Shown: positions 8,120 to 17,108, numbered from the stretch's first letter. The stretch: 64,000 nt of DNA from Chloroflexota bacterium (GCA_016202545.1 JACQON010000028.1:88036-152035), one strand, 5' to 3'. Program-made: numbers and translations. Notes: generated from the sequence alone by a model not told the origin.

Positions 8120-10033
8120 CTAGTAATGTACCGAGGGAAAGAGCTTGCTGTCGGTGTGGGGCAGGAAGAGTGCGGCGATGAATTCGCTCATGAACGGCGG
8201 GTAGTTGGAAAGCTCGATGTTGGTCATTCTCCGGGATATGCTTTTGGCCGCTTCAAAGGCGGCGCTGGACAGCAGGGCCATGCGGGCGCCGGCGACGGAG
8301 CTATTACCGATGAAATGTATCTTATGAAGGTCTATATCGGGCAGCAGGCCGATAGCGATGGCCTTCCTGGCATCCAGAGAGCTGCCGAAGCCGCCGGCGA
8401 GGTAAATCGCCTCCAGTTGATTGAAGCTCATGCCGATGTAGTCCATCAGGGACTTCAGAGCGGCGAAGACGGCGCCCTTGGACTTGATGAGGTTGCTGAT
8501 GTCCGTCTCAGCGATGGTAACCGCCTGTCCTGTCTCTGTTTGTTCGGGGTAGACCAGTATGAACTCGGTGTCGCCATCACCAGTAACTATTCGCTCGTTA
8601 CTGGTGATGGGGTTGAATTTCCCATCCTGGTCTATTATCCTGTTCCTGGCCAACTCATAGATGACGTCAATCAGGCCGGAGCCGCAGATTCCTCTCGGCT
8701 TGGATTTGGAGATGGTCTTGTATGTGACCTGACCGTCCTTTATCTCTATCTTCTCTATCGCCCCCCTGGTGGCGTGCATACCCCACTTGATGCCGCCGCC
8801 TTCGAAGGCCGGGCCGGCGGAGGCCGAGCAGCAGACAATCCATTCGTTATTGCCCACGGCGATTTCCCCGTTGGTGCCGACGTCAATCAGGCAGGTAACC
8901 TCCGTCCTATCGGCTAGGCCGCAGGTGAGGATGCCGGCCACGATATCGCCGCCCATGTAGCTGGCCACGCTGGGCATTATCTCTACAGCGCCATTGGGAT
9001 TTATGTTGATGCCGATTTCCCTGGCCAGTATCTGGGGATAGATGGCGGCGGTGGGCACGTATGGCTCCATCCTGATAGAGCACGGCGTCAGGTTCAACAG
9101 GAAGTGGCTCATGGTGGTATTCCCGGCGCAAACAGCGCAGTTGATGTCTTCCAGTTTGACGCCGTTTTCTCTGGCCAGTGCCCGGGTGAGGGCATTGATA
9201 TTGGCTACTACTGCCTCATTGAGGGTCTTGAGGGAGCCGCGGGTGCAGGCAAAGACCATCCGGGATATAACGTCCTCTCCGTAGCGGGCCTGGAGGTTGT
9301 GGCTAGCCTCTACGCCCAGCACTTTACCTGTTTTAAGGTGGACTAGCTGTACTACTACCGTGGTCGTACCGATGTCAATGGCCAGGCCGTAGTTTTGCTC
9401 GCTGGTGTCGCCACCTTCTATCTGGAGCAGACGGCCGATGCTGTCGTGCCTGGCCACGGTGGCGGTGACTTTCCATTGATGCTGGCGCAGGTTGTCTGAC
9501 AGGTTTTGCAGGCAGCCCAGGGATATCTCGAATGATGAGAAAGCGAGCTTCTTTTTCAGCTCCCTGGTAATCCGGTCTATATCGGAGATATTGTCTTTCA
9601 TGGTTGGCGGCGGCAGCTCGAGGTATACCTTGGTGACCGGTGGCTCGAATGGGTACATTGGCTGGCGTGATGTCCTGTGGACGGAGACCTTCTCCGGCTC
9701 ACTATAGGCCAGAGTGCCTTCGGTGATGATTTTTTCCATCTCCAGGCGTGACCTGGCAGGCACCATCACTTCGAGGTTGTCTTCCACTTTGGTCTGACAG
9801 GCGAGGACGTAACCCTTCTGTATTTCCTCAACCGAGAAGAAGCCAATGGCGTATTTATCAGCCTTGGCGTTTCCGCTGAGCACCTGAAGGCGGCACTCTC
9901 CGCACAGACCCTGTCCGCCGCACATGCTGTTAATGTATACTTCCGCTTTTTCAGCGGCATCAAACAGGGTAGTGCCTTCCTCTACTTTTACTTCCTTTCG
10001 GTCAGGTAAAAAGGTAACTTTATATTCCCGCAT
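8120..10033 (-). CDS. ASKHA-family corrinoid protein activator with 2Fe-2S domain (RACo-like)
   Basis: A 637-residue protein of the RACo/DUF4445 group, which reductively reactivates corrinoid proteins (Co(II) to Co(I)) using ATP. Residues 1-95 are a plant-type ferredoxin domain with Cys38, 44, 47 and 79 in the order CGGQGLCGEC and LACQ. A linker leads to a large actin-like ATPase domain with the first phosphate loop AIDIGTTTVVVQ near residue 220, a second loop DVGTNGEIAVG, and the adenosine motif YLAGGFGSS near the C-terminus. It sits alone, with a terminator behind it and a palindromic element ahead; no corrinoid methyltransferase or corrinoid protein is in this window, so its partner is encoded elsewhere. 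GGGAAACGGT precedes ATG 10033. Confidence 0.9.
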   Translation of the reverse strand: MREYKVTFLPDRKEVKVEEGTTLFDAAEKAEVYINSMCGGQGLCGECRLQVLSGNAKADKYAIGFFSVEEIQKGYVLACQTKVEDNLEVMVPARSRLEMEKIITEGTLAYSEPEKVSVHRTSRQPMYPFEPPVTKVYLELPPPTMKDNISDIDRITRELKKKLAFSSFEISLGCLQNLSDNLRQHQWKVTATVARHDSIGRLLQIEGGDTSEQNYGLAIDIGTTTVVVQLVHLKTGKVLGVEASHNLQARYGEDVISRMVFACTRGSLKTLNEAVVANINALTRALARENGVKLEDINCAVCAGNTTMSHFLLNLTPCSIRMEPYVPTAAIYPQILAREIGININPNGAVEIMPSVASYMGGDIVAGILTCGLADRTEVTCLIDVGTNGEIAVGNNEWIVCCSASAGPAFEGGGIKWGMHATRGAIEKIEIKDGQVTYKTISKSKPRGICGSGLIDVIYELARNRIIDQDGKFNPITSNERIVTGDGDTEFILVYPEQTETGQAVTIAETDISNLIKSKGAVFAALKSLMDYIGMSFNQLEAIYLAGGFGSSLDARKAIAIGLLPDIDLHKIHFIGNSSVAGARMALLSSAAFEAAKSISRRMTNIELSNYPPFMSEFIAALFLPHTDSKLFPSVHY

Positions 10034-10044
10034 ACCGTTTCCCT

Positions 10045-10236
10045 AGTGTACTGTCAGGTTAACTACTGAATCGATTACTGCTTCAGCACACATTGCCCTT
10101 TACTGACGACCTCATCCCCTTTTCACTCTGACGATTCACTCTGACGAGTAATCGGAACGAGTATCTCCTTCTCCTACTCAGGAGAAGGAGATGAGATTAT
10201 AGAGAGGGGGCGCAGCCCCCTCTCTTCTACTTAACA
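10045..10236. repeat. Dispersed palindromic element, copy 2
   Basis: It begins CTAGTGT-AC-TGTCAGG and keeps the element order of copy 1: CTCCTTCTCC/GGAGAAGGAG and AGAGAGGGGGC-GCA-GCCCCCTCTCT (10201-10225), then TTCTACTTAAC. It has an extra insert CACTCTGACGATTCACTCTGACGA (a short tandem CACTCTGACGA) before the first hairpin. There is no ORF. It lies upstream of the RACo-like gene. Confidence 0.85.
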
Positions 10237-10403
10237 CATGTCTAACCCGTTCATGCTGAGCTTGTTGAAGCATGTTGTCCTTCGACTGGCTCAGGGCGAG
10301 CGGGCATTGTAAACCCGTTATTGGGACACTACACTGGCTACGGTGCCGCCAGTTGTCTGTAATATATTTCCAGCATTGCCCGGTCCCCGAAGCGTTCGAC
10401 ACT
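10237..10403. other. Non-coding remnant beside the palindromic element
   Basis: No gene is seen between the element and tusA. It contains TTCATGCTGAGCTTGTTGAAGCATG (about 10250-10274) and CCTTCGACTGGCTCAGGGCGAGCG (about 10279-10302), which look like the two arms of another common bacterial intergenic repeat (GCTGAGCTTGTCGAAGC / CCTTCGACAAGCTCAGG type). Confidence 0.5.
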
Positions 10404-10637
10404 TTACTTATGTGTCTTCTTGACGTAGACCTTGATTTCCTTATCCGCCTCTTCTATGCCCAGGAACTGGTGTCCGGTGGCCTTGCACCACGCAGGCATG
10501 TCCTGCTTTATCCCTTTGTCATCAGCCACTATCTCCAGCACCTCTCCCACCTCTAAGTCCTTGACCTTTTCAGCCGTTTTCACGATGGGCATCGGGCAAT
10601 ACAGGCCCATGCAATCCAAGCTGTAATCTGACTTCAT
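10404..10637 (-). CDS. tusA: TusA/SirA-family sulfur carrier protein
   Basis: This 77-residue protein has the TusA signature CPMP in LDCMGLYCPMPIVKTAEKV, with the persulfide-carrying Cys14 and an additional Cys9. TusA proteins pass persulfide sulfur between donors such as IscS or DsrE-type proteins and acceptors in tRNA thiolation, Moco synthesis or dissimilatory sulfur metabolism. It is the last gene of the long minus-strand sulfur operon, 36 nt after the DsrE-family gene. The TusA-DsrE pairing is known from sulfur-trafficking clusters; here it lies behind an iscS-like and an iscU gene. Confidence 0.93.
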   Translation of the reverse strand: MKSDYSLDCMGLYCPMPIVKTAEKVKDLEVGEVLEIVADDKGIKQDMPAWCKATGHQFLGIEEADKEIKVYVKKTHK

Positions 10638-10673
10638 ATTCCTCTCCTCGGTCTGTCAATGGCAAAAATTTGC

Positions 10674-11162
10674 TCAGATAAAAAGCACCACCTTCGATTC
10701 ACTCGCCTCACCGAGAAAGTAAGCAGCGCCGGCTAAAGTTGTTACTTCACTGCGGAAAGTCTCCAGCTCCGGGGCAATCCCCATAACGCCGCAGGTGGTA
10801 GTGCAGGCGATGATATTTACCCCCATCTGGTTAGCCAGCGCGATGAACTCATCGATTGAGGGCATGTTAGTCTTCTTCATCAGCTTTTTCATCATCCAGG
10901 TACCCAGCCCAAACATGTTAAACCGGGAAAGCTTTAGCCTCTTGGAGCCGCCGCGGTTCATCATATTGAGCATCTTCTGCATCAGCCCGCTGCTCTTGAT
11001 GCCGCCCTGGTTCTTCTTGATGATGTCCAGTCCCCAGAAGGTGAAGAACATGTTCACCTGCATTCCCATGCTGGCTCCAGTAGTAGCCAGCATAAAGGCG
11101 GCCAGGGCCCGCTCCAAGTCCCCACTCAAGATGGCCATGGTCAGCTTTTCTTTCTCTGCCAT
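10674..11162 (-). CDS. DsrE/DsrF-family sulfur-transfer protein (DsrE2-like)
   Basis: A 162-residue protein with the DsrE fold features of the DsrE2 / peroxiredoxin-family group: an N-terminal strand TMAILSGDLERALAAFMLATT, a membrane-leaning VNMFFTFWGLD segment, and the C-terminal cysteine region IIACTTTCGVMG. DsrE2 proteins often sit with tusA and are thought to carry persulfide, frequently at the membrane. It is placed between a zinc ribbon gene and tusA, 22 and 36 nt apart. The family is confident; the donor and acceptor of sulfur are inference. Confidence 0.85.
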   Translation of the reverse strand: MAEKEKLTMAILSGDLERALAAFMLATTGASMGMQVNMFFTFWGLDIIKKNQGGIKSSGLMQKMLNMMNRGGSKRLKLSRFNMFGLGTWMMKKLMKKTNMPSIDEFIALANQMGVNIIACTTTCGVMGIAPELETFRSEVTTLAGAAYFLGEASESKVVLFI

Positions 11163-11184
11163 TTCGTGTTACCTCCTCGCCGTG

Positions 11185-11376
11185 TCAGCCCTTGATTTTG
11201 GCCCCGCAGTTGGGACACGTCTTCTTATCCCTGGGAATGGGCTTACGGCACTTGGGACAGTAGAATATGGTCACCTCGCAGGCATCACAGTAGGGCCATG
11301 ATTCCTTTTCTATCTCTTCATCACAATAAGGGCAGAAAAGGGACTTCTCTTCTATTTCATGCTTGATTTTCCCCAT
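11185..11376 (-). CDS. Small double zinc-ribbon protein
   Basis: 63 residues with four CxxC-type pairs: CPYC, YCDAC, YCPKC and CPNC, enough for two zinc ribbons. Its ATG (11374-11376) shares one base with the iscU stop codon (TAATG), so the two are probably translationally coupled. No catalytic motif is present. Similar rubredoxin-like or zinc-ribbon proteins occur in Fe-S and sulfur operons, but a role as a metal or sulfur helper is only inferred from position. Confidence 0.8.
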   Translation of the reverse strand: MGKIKHEIEEKSLFCPYCDEEIEKESWPYCDACEVTIFYCPKCRKPIPRDKKTCPNCGAKIKG

Positions 11377-11765
11377 TATTTATCTCCTCCCGCCTTCTTC
11401 TTGCCCAGGTAGTCTTTTATGGCTCTGGTCAGAGCCTGAGCACCCAGATTGGAGCAGTGGAACTTGTTCTTGGGCAGACCTCCCAATTCCTCGGCCACTA
11501 TTTTGGGAGTAATCTTCAGCGCCTCTTCCAGCGTCTTGCCCTTGGCCATTTCGCTGACCATGCTGGAGACGGCAATAGCGGCGCCGCAACCAAAGGTCTT
11601 GAACTTGACATCTTCAAGGCGGTTATCCTTGACCTTGATATAGAAGGTCATCATATCTCCGCAGACCGGGTTGCCCTCTTCCCCGATGCCATCCGGGTTC
11701 TCAATCTCCCCCACGTTGCGGGGGTTCATGAAATGGTCCATTACCTGCTGGCTATAAACCGGCAT
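11376..11765 (-). CDS. iscU: IscU-type Fe-S cluster scaffold protein
   Basis: 129 residues. IscU assembles [2Fe-2S] clusters and hands them on. All ligands are present: Cys35 with Asp37 (PVCGD), Cys60 (FGCGAAIA) and Cys104 (FHCSNLG). ATG 11765 has a strong AAAGGAGG site, and the gene start lies 14 nt inside the 3' end of the iscS-like gene, so the two are translationally coupled, as in true isc operons. Its immediate partner lacks the PLP lysine, which makes the source of sulfur for this scaffold an open question. No iscA, hscA/hscB or fdx follows; zinc ribbon, DsrE and TusA genes follow instead. Confidence 0.95.
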   Translation of the reverse strand: MPVYSQQVMDHFMNPRNVGEIENPDGIGEEGNPVCGDMMTFYIKVKDNRLEDVKFKTFGCGAAIAVSSMVSEMAKGKTLEEALKITPKIVAEELGGLPKNKFHCSNLGAQALTRAIKDYLGKKKAGGDK

Positions 11766-12966
11766 GCTTGCCTCCTTTGCTGGTTCGAGTGAATTTGGAG
11801 TATAGTGGTGACATCTGCCGCAGTCGGTCCACAATCGAGGGCATCGCATCAACGACATAGTCAATCTCTTCATCGGTATTGGCAATGCCGACGCTGAACA
11901 GGATTGAGCCCTGGGCCAGCTCATGGGGTAGCCCCATGGCGAGAAGGACATGGGACGCCTTGAGCGCCTTTGAGGTGCAGGCCGAGCCGCTGGTGACGGC
12001 TATCCCCCGGCTGTTCAGCATCATCAGTACCGATTCGCCTTCAATAAACTCCACGCAGAAGCTGGCATTTCCGGGTAAACGATGCTCAGTATGCCCGGTG
12101 ACCACCATGCGCTCAACCCTGGCTGGCAATTCTATTAGCAGCCGGTCACGCAGATGATTGACGTGTTCAATCCTGGTGACCATATGCCTGGCGGCCAGCT
12201 CGGCTGCCTTGCCCAGGCCGACTATGCCGGGGACATTTTCAGTGCCGGCGCGGCGACCTCCCTCTTGCACCCCACCGTCAAGGAGGGGGATGAGGCGCAC
12301 TCCCTTTCGCACCCAGAGAGCGCCTACTCCCTTGGGGCCGTAAAACTGGTTTCCCGCCAGGCTCAGGCTATCTACCCCCAGCTCCCTGACATCCACGGGT
12401 ATAGTTCCGGCGGTGGCCACGGCGTCAGTGTGGAAGACCACGCCCTTTTCCCTGGTGACTCTGGCTATCTCCGCTATCGGCTCTATGGTGCCCACTTCAC
12501 TATTGGCGTGCATTACGGATACCAGCACGGTGTCTTTCCTGATGCTGCGCCGCACATCTTCCGGGTCAACCACTCCGTACCTGTCCACCGGCACCTCGGT
12601 CAGCTCAAAGCCCCACTTCTCCAGGGTCCTGGCTGAGTGCAGCACAGAGAAATGCTCGATGGCAGATGTCACCACGTGCTTGCCCTTGTTCTGCTGCGCC
12701 AGCGCCAGCCCTTTGATGGCCAGGTTGTTGCTTTCGGTACCGCTCCCGGTAAACATTATCTCCTCTGGAGCGGCGCCGATAAGCTGGGCCACCTGGTCGC
12801 GGGCAGCATCTATCGCTTCCCGTGCTCTGTCTCCCCAGTCATGAAGACAGGAAGGATTGCCGAAGGCTTCGCCAAAATAGGGAAGCATCGCCTCAAGTAC
12901 CTCGGGGAGGAGAGGCGTGGTAGCGGCATTGTCCAGATATACTTTTGTTATGGTGCTATCCCCCAT
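11752..12966 (-). CDS. IscS/NifS-like protein lacking the PLP-binding lysine
   Basis: A 404-residue class V aminotransferase-fold protein, plainly homologous to cysteine desulfurases (YLDNAATTP at 10-18, [21 protein letters not shown]). At the usual Schiff-base site, where active enzymes have HK before YGPKG (as the window's other copy does), it has Asn206-Gln207 (codons AAC CAG). The PLP-contacting Gln of HTDAVQ is Ala184. The sulfur-carrying loop cysteine is kept (SGSACTSK, Cys330). So it probably cannot desulfurate cysteine by the normal PLP chemistry, yet it overlaps iscU. Archaeoglobus fulgidus IscS is, as I recall, a characterised relative lacking this lysine. It may be an IscU partner that receives sulfur from sulfide or from TusA/DsrE. 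AAAGGAGG precedes ATG 12966. Confidence 0.88.
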   Translation of the reverse strand: MGDSTITKVYLDNAATTPLLPEVLEAMLPYFGEAFGNPSCLHDWGDRAREAIDAARDQVAQLIGAAPEEIMFTGSGTESNNLAIKGLALAQQNKGKHVVTSAIEHFSVLHSARTLEKWGFELTEVPVDRYGVVDPEDVRRSIRKDTVLVSVMHANSEVGTIEPIAEIARVTREKGVVFHTDAVATAGTIPVDVRELGVDSLSLAGNQFYGPKGVGALWVRKGVRLIPLLDGGVQEGGRRAGTENVPGIVGLGKAAELAARHMVTRIEHVNHLRDRLLIELPARVERMVVTGHTEHRLPGNASFCVEFIEGESVLMMLNSRGIAVTSGSACTSKALKASHVLLAMGLPHELAQGSILFSVGIANTDEEIDYVVDAMPSIVDRLRQMSPLYSKFTRTSKGGKHAGL

Positions 12967-13047
12967 AACCCCCTCCTTTAGCTGGTTCAGTCAGCCAGGC
13001 TAATTTTAGGCCTGGAGACCGTTCCTGTCTGTGACTTTAGTCGCACT

Positions 13048-13641
13048 TCAGCCTGCGCCCTGGCGCTTTCCGGTGCGTTTCTGGCTGTGCCCCTGTGACG
13101 GGGCCTCTGCTGCCTGTTTCCTCATCTTTTTGCTCAGCTCGCTTCGCAGCGTCCGCAGGAGTTTCTGCTCACTTTGGGCATGGATAGTAAACAGCTTGTG
13201 GGTGTGGGTTATATAGGCTCGAATGTCATGTGCGCTGGCATCCCAGACAGGGCGGGACAGTTTGCCACCCATCAGCTCGGCTACTTGCCTTTTGGCATGG
13301 GTAAAGCGCTTTCTAATTGCCTCGTGGTCAGCGAGCAGGGTGCGCAGGGCTGCAATTAGAGCCCGACCTCCATGCTTTTCAAAAGCGGCCAGGAGTGCCG
13401 TCTCCTCACGGTTGAAGTGCGCCTCAACTCCATGGTCAATGACCTCCAGTGCCCCTTCCAGCTTTTCCAGACCCTTTCCTTGGTCAAACCTTCCCGGCAT
13501 GAAGGTTTCTTTGGCGGTATCCAGGGCCATCAGGGCGCTGGCGTCATTGGCTATCTGTCCCGCGGAACGAAGCTGGCCAAGGATTATCTTGTGCTCCTGT
13601 ATGATTTTGTCTATCAGGTCGATAACCTCTTGCATGTTCAC
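13048..13641 (-). CDS. Hemerythrin-like HHE domain protein
   Basis: 197 residues. An all-helical HHE domain spans about residues 1-165, with histidine/glutamate ligand candidates in EHKIIL (His17), VIDHGVEAHFNREE (about 88-101), DHEAIRKRF and HTHKLFTIHAQSEQ. Such proteins bind a di-iron centre and sense or store O2 or NO, or help Fe-S repair (as RIC/YtfE proteins do). The last 30 residues are a basic, disordered tail. It sits between a ferredoxin and the iscS-like/iscU pair, which favours a role in iron supply or stress protection of cluster assembly; that is inference. Confidence 0.85.
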   Translation of the reverse strand: MNMQEVIDLIDKIIQEHKIILGQLRSAGQIANDASALMALDTAKETFMPGRFDQGKGLEKLEGALEVIDHGVEAHFNREETALLAAFEKHGGRALIAALRTLLADHEAIRKRFTHAKRQVAELMGGKLSRPVWDASAHDIRAYITHTHKLFTIHAQSEQKLLRTLRSELSKKMRKQAAEAPSQGHSQKRTGKRQGAG

Positions 13642-13670
13642 CTCAATATGCTGGCGGCTTCTGTGCCTGC

Positions 13671-13880
13671 TCAGGGGTATTGCTGATTTCCCTCATCATC
13701 CTCGATGATTATGGCATTATACGGGCAGCTTTCGGCGGCCTCCATCAGAGTCTGGTCGTTAGCCGGGGCAGGCTCCAGGACGATGGCCTTATTTTCGTCG
13801 TCAAGCGCGAAAACGGTCGGCGCTATAGCCACGCAGTTGCCCAGCCCCTGGCACAATCCTCTATCCACCTTCGCTTTCAA
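13671..13880 (-). CDS. Single-cluster ferredoxin, probably [3Fe-4S]
   Basis: 69 residues with only three cluster cysteines, in CQGLGNC (Cys10, Cys16) and SCPYNAI (Cys52). This is the pattern of single-cluster ferredoxins that bind a [3Fe-4S] centre, or a [4Fe-4S] centre with a non-Cys ligand. It is a small electron carrier, 39 nt after nadA, and could deliver electrons to Fe-S assembly at IscU in place of a classical isc [2Fe-2S] ferredoxin. Confidence 0.87.
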   Translation of the reverse strand: MKAKVDRGLCQGLGNCVAIAPTVFALDDENKAIVLEPAPANDQTLMEAAESCPYNAIIIEDDEGNQQYP

Positions 13881-13919
13881 GCCAACCTCGCTGCTGAGCT
13901 GTCTTCCATATGTATTTTA

Positions 13920-14873
13920 TCACAAAGCTACTCTCCTGCTCATATCGGGCGGTTGTCCCATCCCCACCTCCAGCATTTTGTCCACGGCCGCCTTTGCATT
14001 GAGGCGAATTGCCTCCGGCACCTTGACCTCGGTGGCCATGTCTTCCAGCGCCCACAGCACCTTTTCCAGGGTGATTAGCTTCATGTTGGGACAGACGGCA
14101 CGCTTGGAAGCCGGGAAGAATTTCTTACCCGGGTTCTCTTTGCTCAGGCGGTGGAGGATACCGATTTCAGTGCCGATGATAAGCTCTGTGGCCTCGGTCT
14201 GCCTGGCGAAGCGGCACATACCCCCGGTGCCCATTACTTCGTCGGCGATGGCGGTTACCTCTGGCCGGCATTCGGGGTGGACGACCACCTTGGCCGCCGG
14301 ATGCTCCTTTTTCACCGCCATGATATCTTCAGGGCGTATCTTGACATGGGTAGGGCAAAATCCAGGCCATAATGTCAGTTTCCTGTTGGTCTTGCTGGCC
14401 ACCCAGTGGCCGAGATACTGGTCGGGAATGAACAGGATGTCGTCGCTGTCCAGGCTTTGCACGATTTTGACGGCATTAGCCGAGGTACAGCAAATGTCTG
14501 ATTCCGCCTTTACCTCGGCCAGAGAGTTGACATAACAGACAACAGCGGCGCCCGGCATCTCCGCCTTTTTCCTCCTCAGCTCCTCGCCGGTGATCATATT
14601 GGCCATGGGGCAGCCGGCGTTTTTATCTGGAAGCAGGACTTTTTTATCCGGGCAGAGGATGGAGGCGGTCTCAGCCATGAAGTGCACCCCGCAAAATACG
14701 ATGACCTCGGCATCTGTTTTGGCGGCACTCTGGCTCAGCTCGAGAGAATCACCGACAAAATCGGCAATATCCTGGACCTCGGCTATCTGGTAGTTGTGCG
14801 CCAGGATAACCGCCTTTCTTTCCTGTTTCAGGCGCAGGACCCGCTCATTTAGCTCGGCGTCATTGGGCGTCAT
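13920..14873 (-). CDS. nadA: Quinolinate synthase
   Basis: 317 residues. NadA condenses iminoaspartate with dihydroxyacetone phosphate to quinolinate for NAD synthesis, using an essential [4Fe-4S] cluster. The three ligands match the family: Cys88 (AGCPMAN), Cys173 (GFCPTH) and Cys261 (AVCPNMK). ILAHNYQ at the N-terminus and HPECRPE are also typical. It directly follows a cysteine desulfurase gene (25 nt), a common pairing in which the desulfurase (NifS/IscS-like) builds the NadA cluster. nadB and nadC are not here. Confidence 0.96.
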   Translation of the reverse strand: MTPNDAELNERVLRLKQERKAVILAHNYQIAEVQDIADFVGDSLELSQSAAKTDAEVIVFCGVHFMAETASILCPDKKVLLPDKNAGCPMANMITGEELRRKKAEMPGAAVVCYVNSLAEVKAESDICCTSANAVKIVQSLDSDDILFIPDQYLGHWVASKTNRKLTLWPGFCPTHVKIRPEDIMAVKKEHPAAKVVVHPECRPEVTAIADEVMGTGGMCRFARQTEATELIIGTEIGILHRLSKENPGKKFFPASKRAVCPNMKLITLEKVLWALEDMATEVKVPEAIRLNAKAAVDKMLEVGMGQPPDMSRRVAL

Positions 14874-14898
14874 CAGCTATCCTCATGTATCAATGTGA

Positions 14899-16065
14899 CT
14901 ATTTCTGGCTCTTGATAAGCGGTGACATGGCTCTAAGCTTGGCCACCACCTTTGGCAATACCTCCAGCACCCGGCTGACGTCCTCGTCGGTAGTCCACTT
15001 CCCCAGGGTGAACCTGAGCGAACCGAAGGCCTGCTCGCGGTGCGTGCCTATCGCTACCAGGACGTGGGAAGGCTCATTGCTGGCCAGGCTGCAGGCGGAG
15101 CCGGTGGAAACATAGATGCCCTCCAGGTCGAGGTTGAGGCACATGGATTCTCCCTCAATGAAGCTGAAGCTGACGTTGACGTTCCCGGGCAGGCGCTGTG
15201 TGGGGTGGCCGTTCAGGCTAGCGTCGGGGGCCGTTTCCAGGATGCCTCTGGCGAGCCTGTCGCGGAGCCGGGTCAGCCGGGTTGCTTCCTCCGCCATCTC
15301 CTGGCGGGCAATTTCGGCGGCCTTGCCCAAGCCGACGATGCCGGGCACGTTCTCGGTGCCCGCCCGCCGCCGTCTCTCTTGCTCTCCTCCATGCATGAAG
15401 GGGGCCAGCTTTGTCCCTCTCCGGATGTAAAGCGCACCCACTCCCTTGGGACCGTATAGCTTGTGTGCTGACATGGCGACCAGCTCCACACCCAGTTGGT
15501 TCACGTTCACCGGGATGTGGCCGGCGGTCTGCACGGCATCGGTGTGGAAGCAGATTCCCGCTTCCCTGGTTATCTTGCCTATCTCAGCGATGGGCTGTAT
15601 GGTGCCTATCTCGTTATTAGCGTGCATGATTGAGACCAGGATTGTCTGCCTGGTGATGGCCTTTTTAACGTCATCTGGGTCAACCAGTCCGTTGCTGTCT
15701 ACCGGCAGGTAGGTTACCTTGAACCCCCGTGTCTTCAGAAACCTGGCGGTCTCCAGCACCGCATGGTGCTCGATGGCACTGGTGATAATGTGGTCTCCCT
15801 GTTCCCGGTTGGCCAGGGCCACTCCTATCAAGGCGAAGTTGTCCGCTTCAGTGCCGCCGCTGGTAAAGACGACCTCCTCATCACGCGCGCCGATGAGGCC
15901 GGCTACTTTGCCTCTGGCCTCCTCAACCGCTGCCCTTGCTTCCTGGCCGAGGGCGTAAATGGCGGAGGGATTGCCGTACATCTCACTGAAGTAGGGTAGC
16001 ATGGTATTAACCACTTCGGGGTGTGCCGGCGTGGTGGCTGCGTAGTCAAGATATATCTGCTTCAT
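14899..16065 (-). CDS. iscS: Cysteine desulfurase with complete active site (IscS/NifS type)
   Basis: 388 residues. It converts cysteine to alanine and a protein persulfide. All key residues are visible: SAIEHHAV with His100, HTDAVQ with Gln179, Schiff-base Lys202 in [10 protein letters not shown], and the persulfide Cys325 in TGSACSLAS. It therefore contrasts with the lysine-less paralogue about 2 kb downstream. Placed upstream of nadA, 22 nt after the universal stress protein gene, it may supply sulfur to NadA and to cluster assembly generally. It is the only apparently active desulfurase in this operon. Confidence 0.95.
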   Translation of the reverse strand: MKQIYLDYAATTPAHPEVVNTMLPYFSEMYGNPSAIYALGQEARAAVEEARGKVAGLIGARDEEVVFTSGGTEADNFALIGVALANREQGDHIITSAIEHHAVLETARFLKTRGFKVTYLPVDSNGLVDPDDVKKAITRQTILVSIMHANNEIGTIQPIAEIGKITREAGICFHTDAVQTAGHIPVNVNQLGVELVAMSAHKLYGPKGVGALYIRRGTKLAPFMHGGEQERRRRAGTENVPGIVGLGKAAEIARQEMAEEATRLTRLRDRLARGILETAPDASLNGHPTQRLPGNVNVSFSFIEGESMCLNLDLEGIYVSTGSACSLASNEPSHVLVAIGTHREQAFGSLRFTLGKWTTDEDVSRVLEVLPKVVAKLRAMSPLIKSQK

Positions 16066-16087
16066 GGTTGTCCTCCGTAAAATCGTC

Positions 16088-17089
16088 TCACTCCGTGCCC
16101 GGCTTTATCGTCGCTATCCCCCTGACCAGCACTATTCCGCGCGAGGTAGCCGCCAGGACCTGCTCGGTCACGTTGCTGAATACCCAGCGACTGATGGGCA
16201 GCCCGGATAGCCAGTTGGGCGCAGCGCTATAGCCGCGCGTGGTCATGGCTACCAGGTCGCAGCGATTATCCCGTATGTAGCTGATAATCTGCTCGGAGGC
16301 GTTGCCCAGCATGGCCTCACAGGTGACCTTCACTCCCTGTCCTTCGAGACGTTTTTTTACCGTTCCCAGGTAGAGGCTGCACTGGGCCTGATAGTGGGTA
16401 TTCATGCGCTTCAAGTGCTCGTCCCAGCTTACCGCCATCTTTGACTCCGGATAGTCGGCAGTGACCAGTGGCTGCTCGCAGACCCGCAGCAGGACCAGCT
16501 CGGCATCAAATAGCCTGGCATATGCCACGGCATAGGGCAGCACTTTCTCGGCTCTCTCGGAGCCGCCCAGGGGGACGAGCACCCTCTTTGGTGGCCATTC
16601 GGCGCACCTTATTTCATCGGGACCAAGGGTTCTTATCAGCCAGACCGGGATGAGTGAGTTCCTCACCACCCGGTTGGCTATGTCACTCATGACCGGATGC
16701 ACCAGGCCGGTTCGGCCGTGGCTGGCCATAAGGATTATGCTGACCTTTTTATCTGCGGCGTAGCGCACAATCTCTTCCGCCGGCTCGCCTTTGACCAGCG
16801 CCGGCATGGCGGTGGCGCTTACGCCTTCAAAGCGGCACTGCACCGTTTCGCATATCCGGGAAATATCATGCTGGACGGACTGGGCCGCCTGCTGGATATA
16901 AGCAGCGTGCAGCCGTTCGTGCTCGGATTCTTCAGGCCGGTACACGTGGAGCAGCGTCAGCGCCGCTCCCGACCTCACGGCGAGGTTTTTGGCCAGCTCA
17001 AGTACGCTCTCGGCTGCCTCTGACCCGTCCAGCGGCACCAGTATTGTGCGATAGACCCTCTCCTCTTTGCTGCGTATCCTGTCGTTCAC
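16088..17089 (-). CDS. Tandem universal stress protein (two Usp domains)
   Basis: 333 residues with two UspA folds. The first starts [15 protein letters not shown] and ends with ASHGRTGL; the second starts [14 protein letters not shown] and contains [14 protein letters not shown] near its end. The nucleotide-binding GxxGS-type pattern is clearer in the first than in the second. GTG 17089 is chosen for AAGGAG seven nt upstream. It lies between a NIL-domain gene and the desulfurase gene in the sulfur operon. Its physiological role cannot be inferred beyond ATP-binding stress response. Confidence 0.88.
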   Translation of the reverse strand: MNDRIRSKEERVYRTILVPLDGSEAAESVLELAKNLAVRSGAALTLLHVYRPEESEHERLHAAYIQQAAQSVQHDISRICETVQCRFEGVSATAMPALVKGEPAEEIVRYAADKKVSIILMASHGRTGLVHPVMSDIANRVVRNSLIPVWLIRTLGPDEIRCAEWPPKRVLVPLGGSERAEKVLPYAVAYARLFDAELVLLRVCEQPLVTADYPESKMAVSWDEHLKRMNTHYQAQCSLYLGTVKKRLEGQGVKVTCEAMLGNASEQIISYIRDNRCDLVAMTTRGYSAAPNWLSGLPISRWVFSNVTEQVLAATSRGIVLVRGIATIKPGTE

Positions 17090-17108
17090 TGCCTGACTCC
17101 TTGTCCTG

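Noticed and set aside
12995..13015. CCAGGC/GCCTGG hairpin upstream of the iscS-like gene
   Set aside because: A 6-bp stem with a 9-nt loop and no T-tract; could be chance, and the gap is only 81 nt, so it is not called a terminator or riboswitch.
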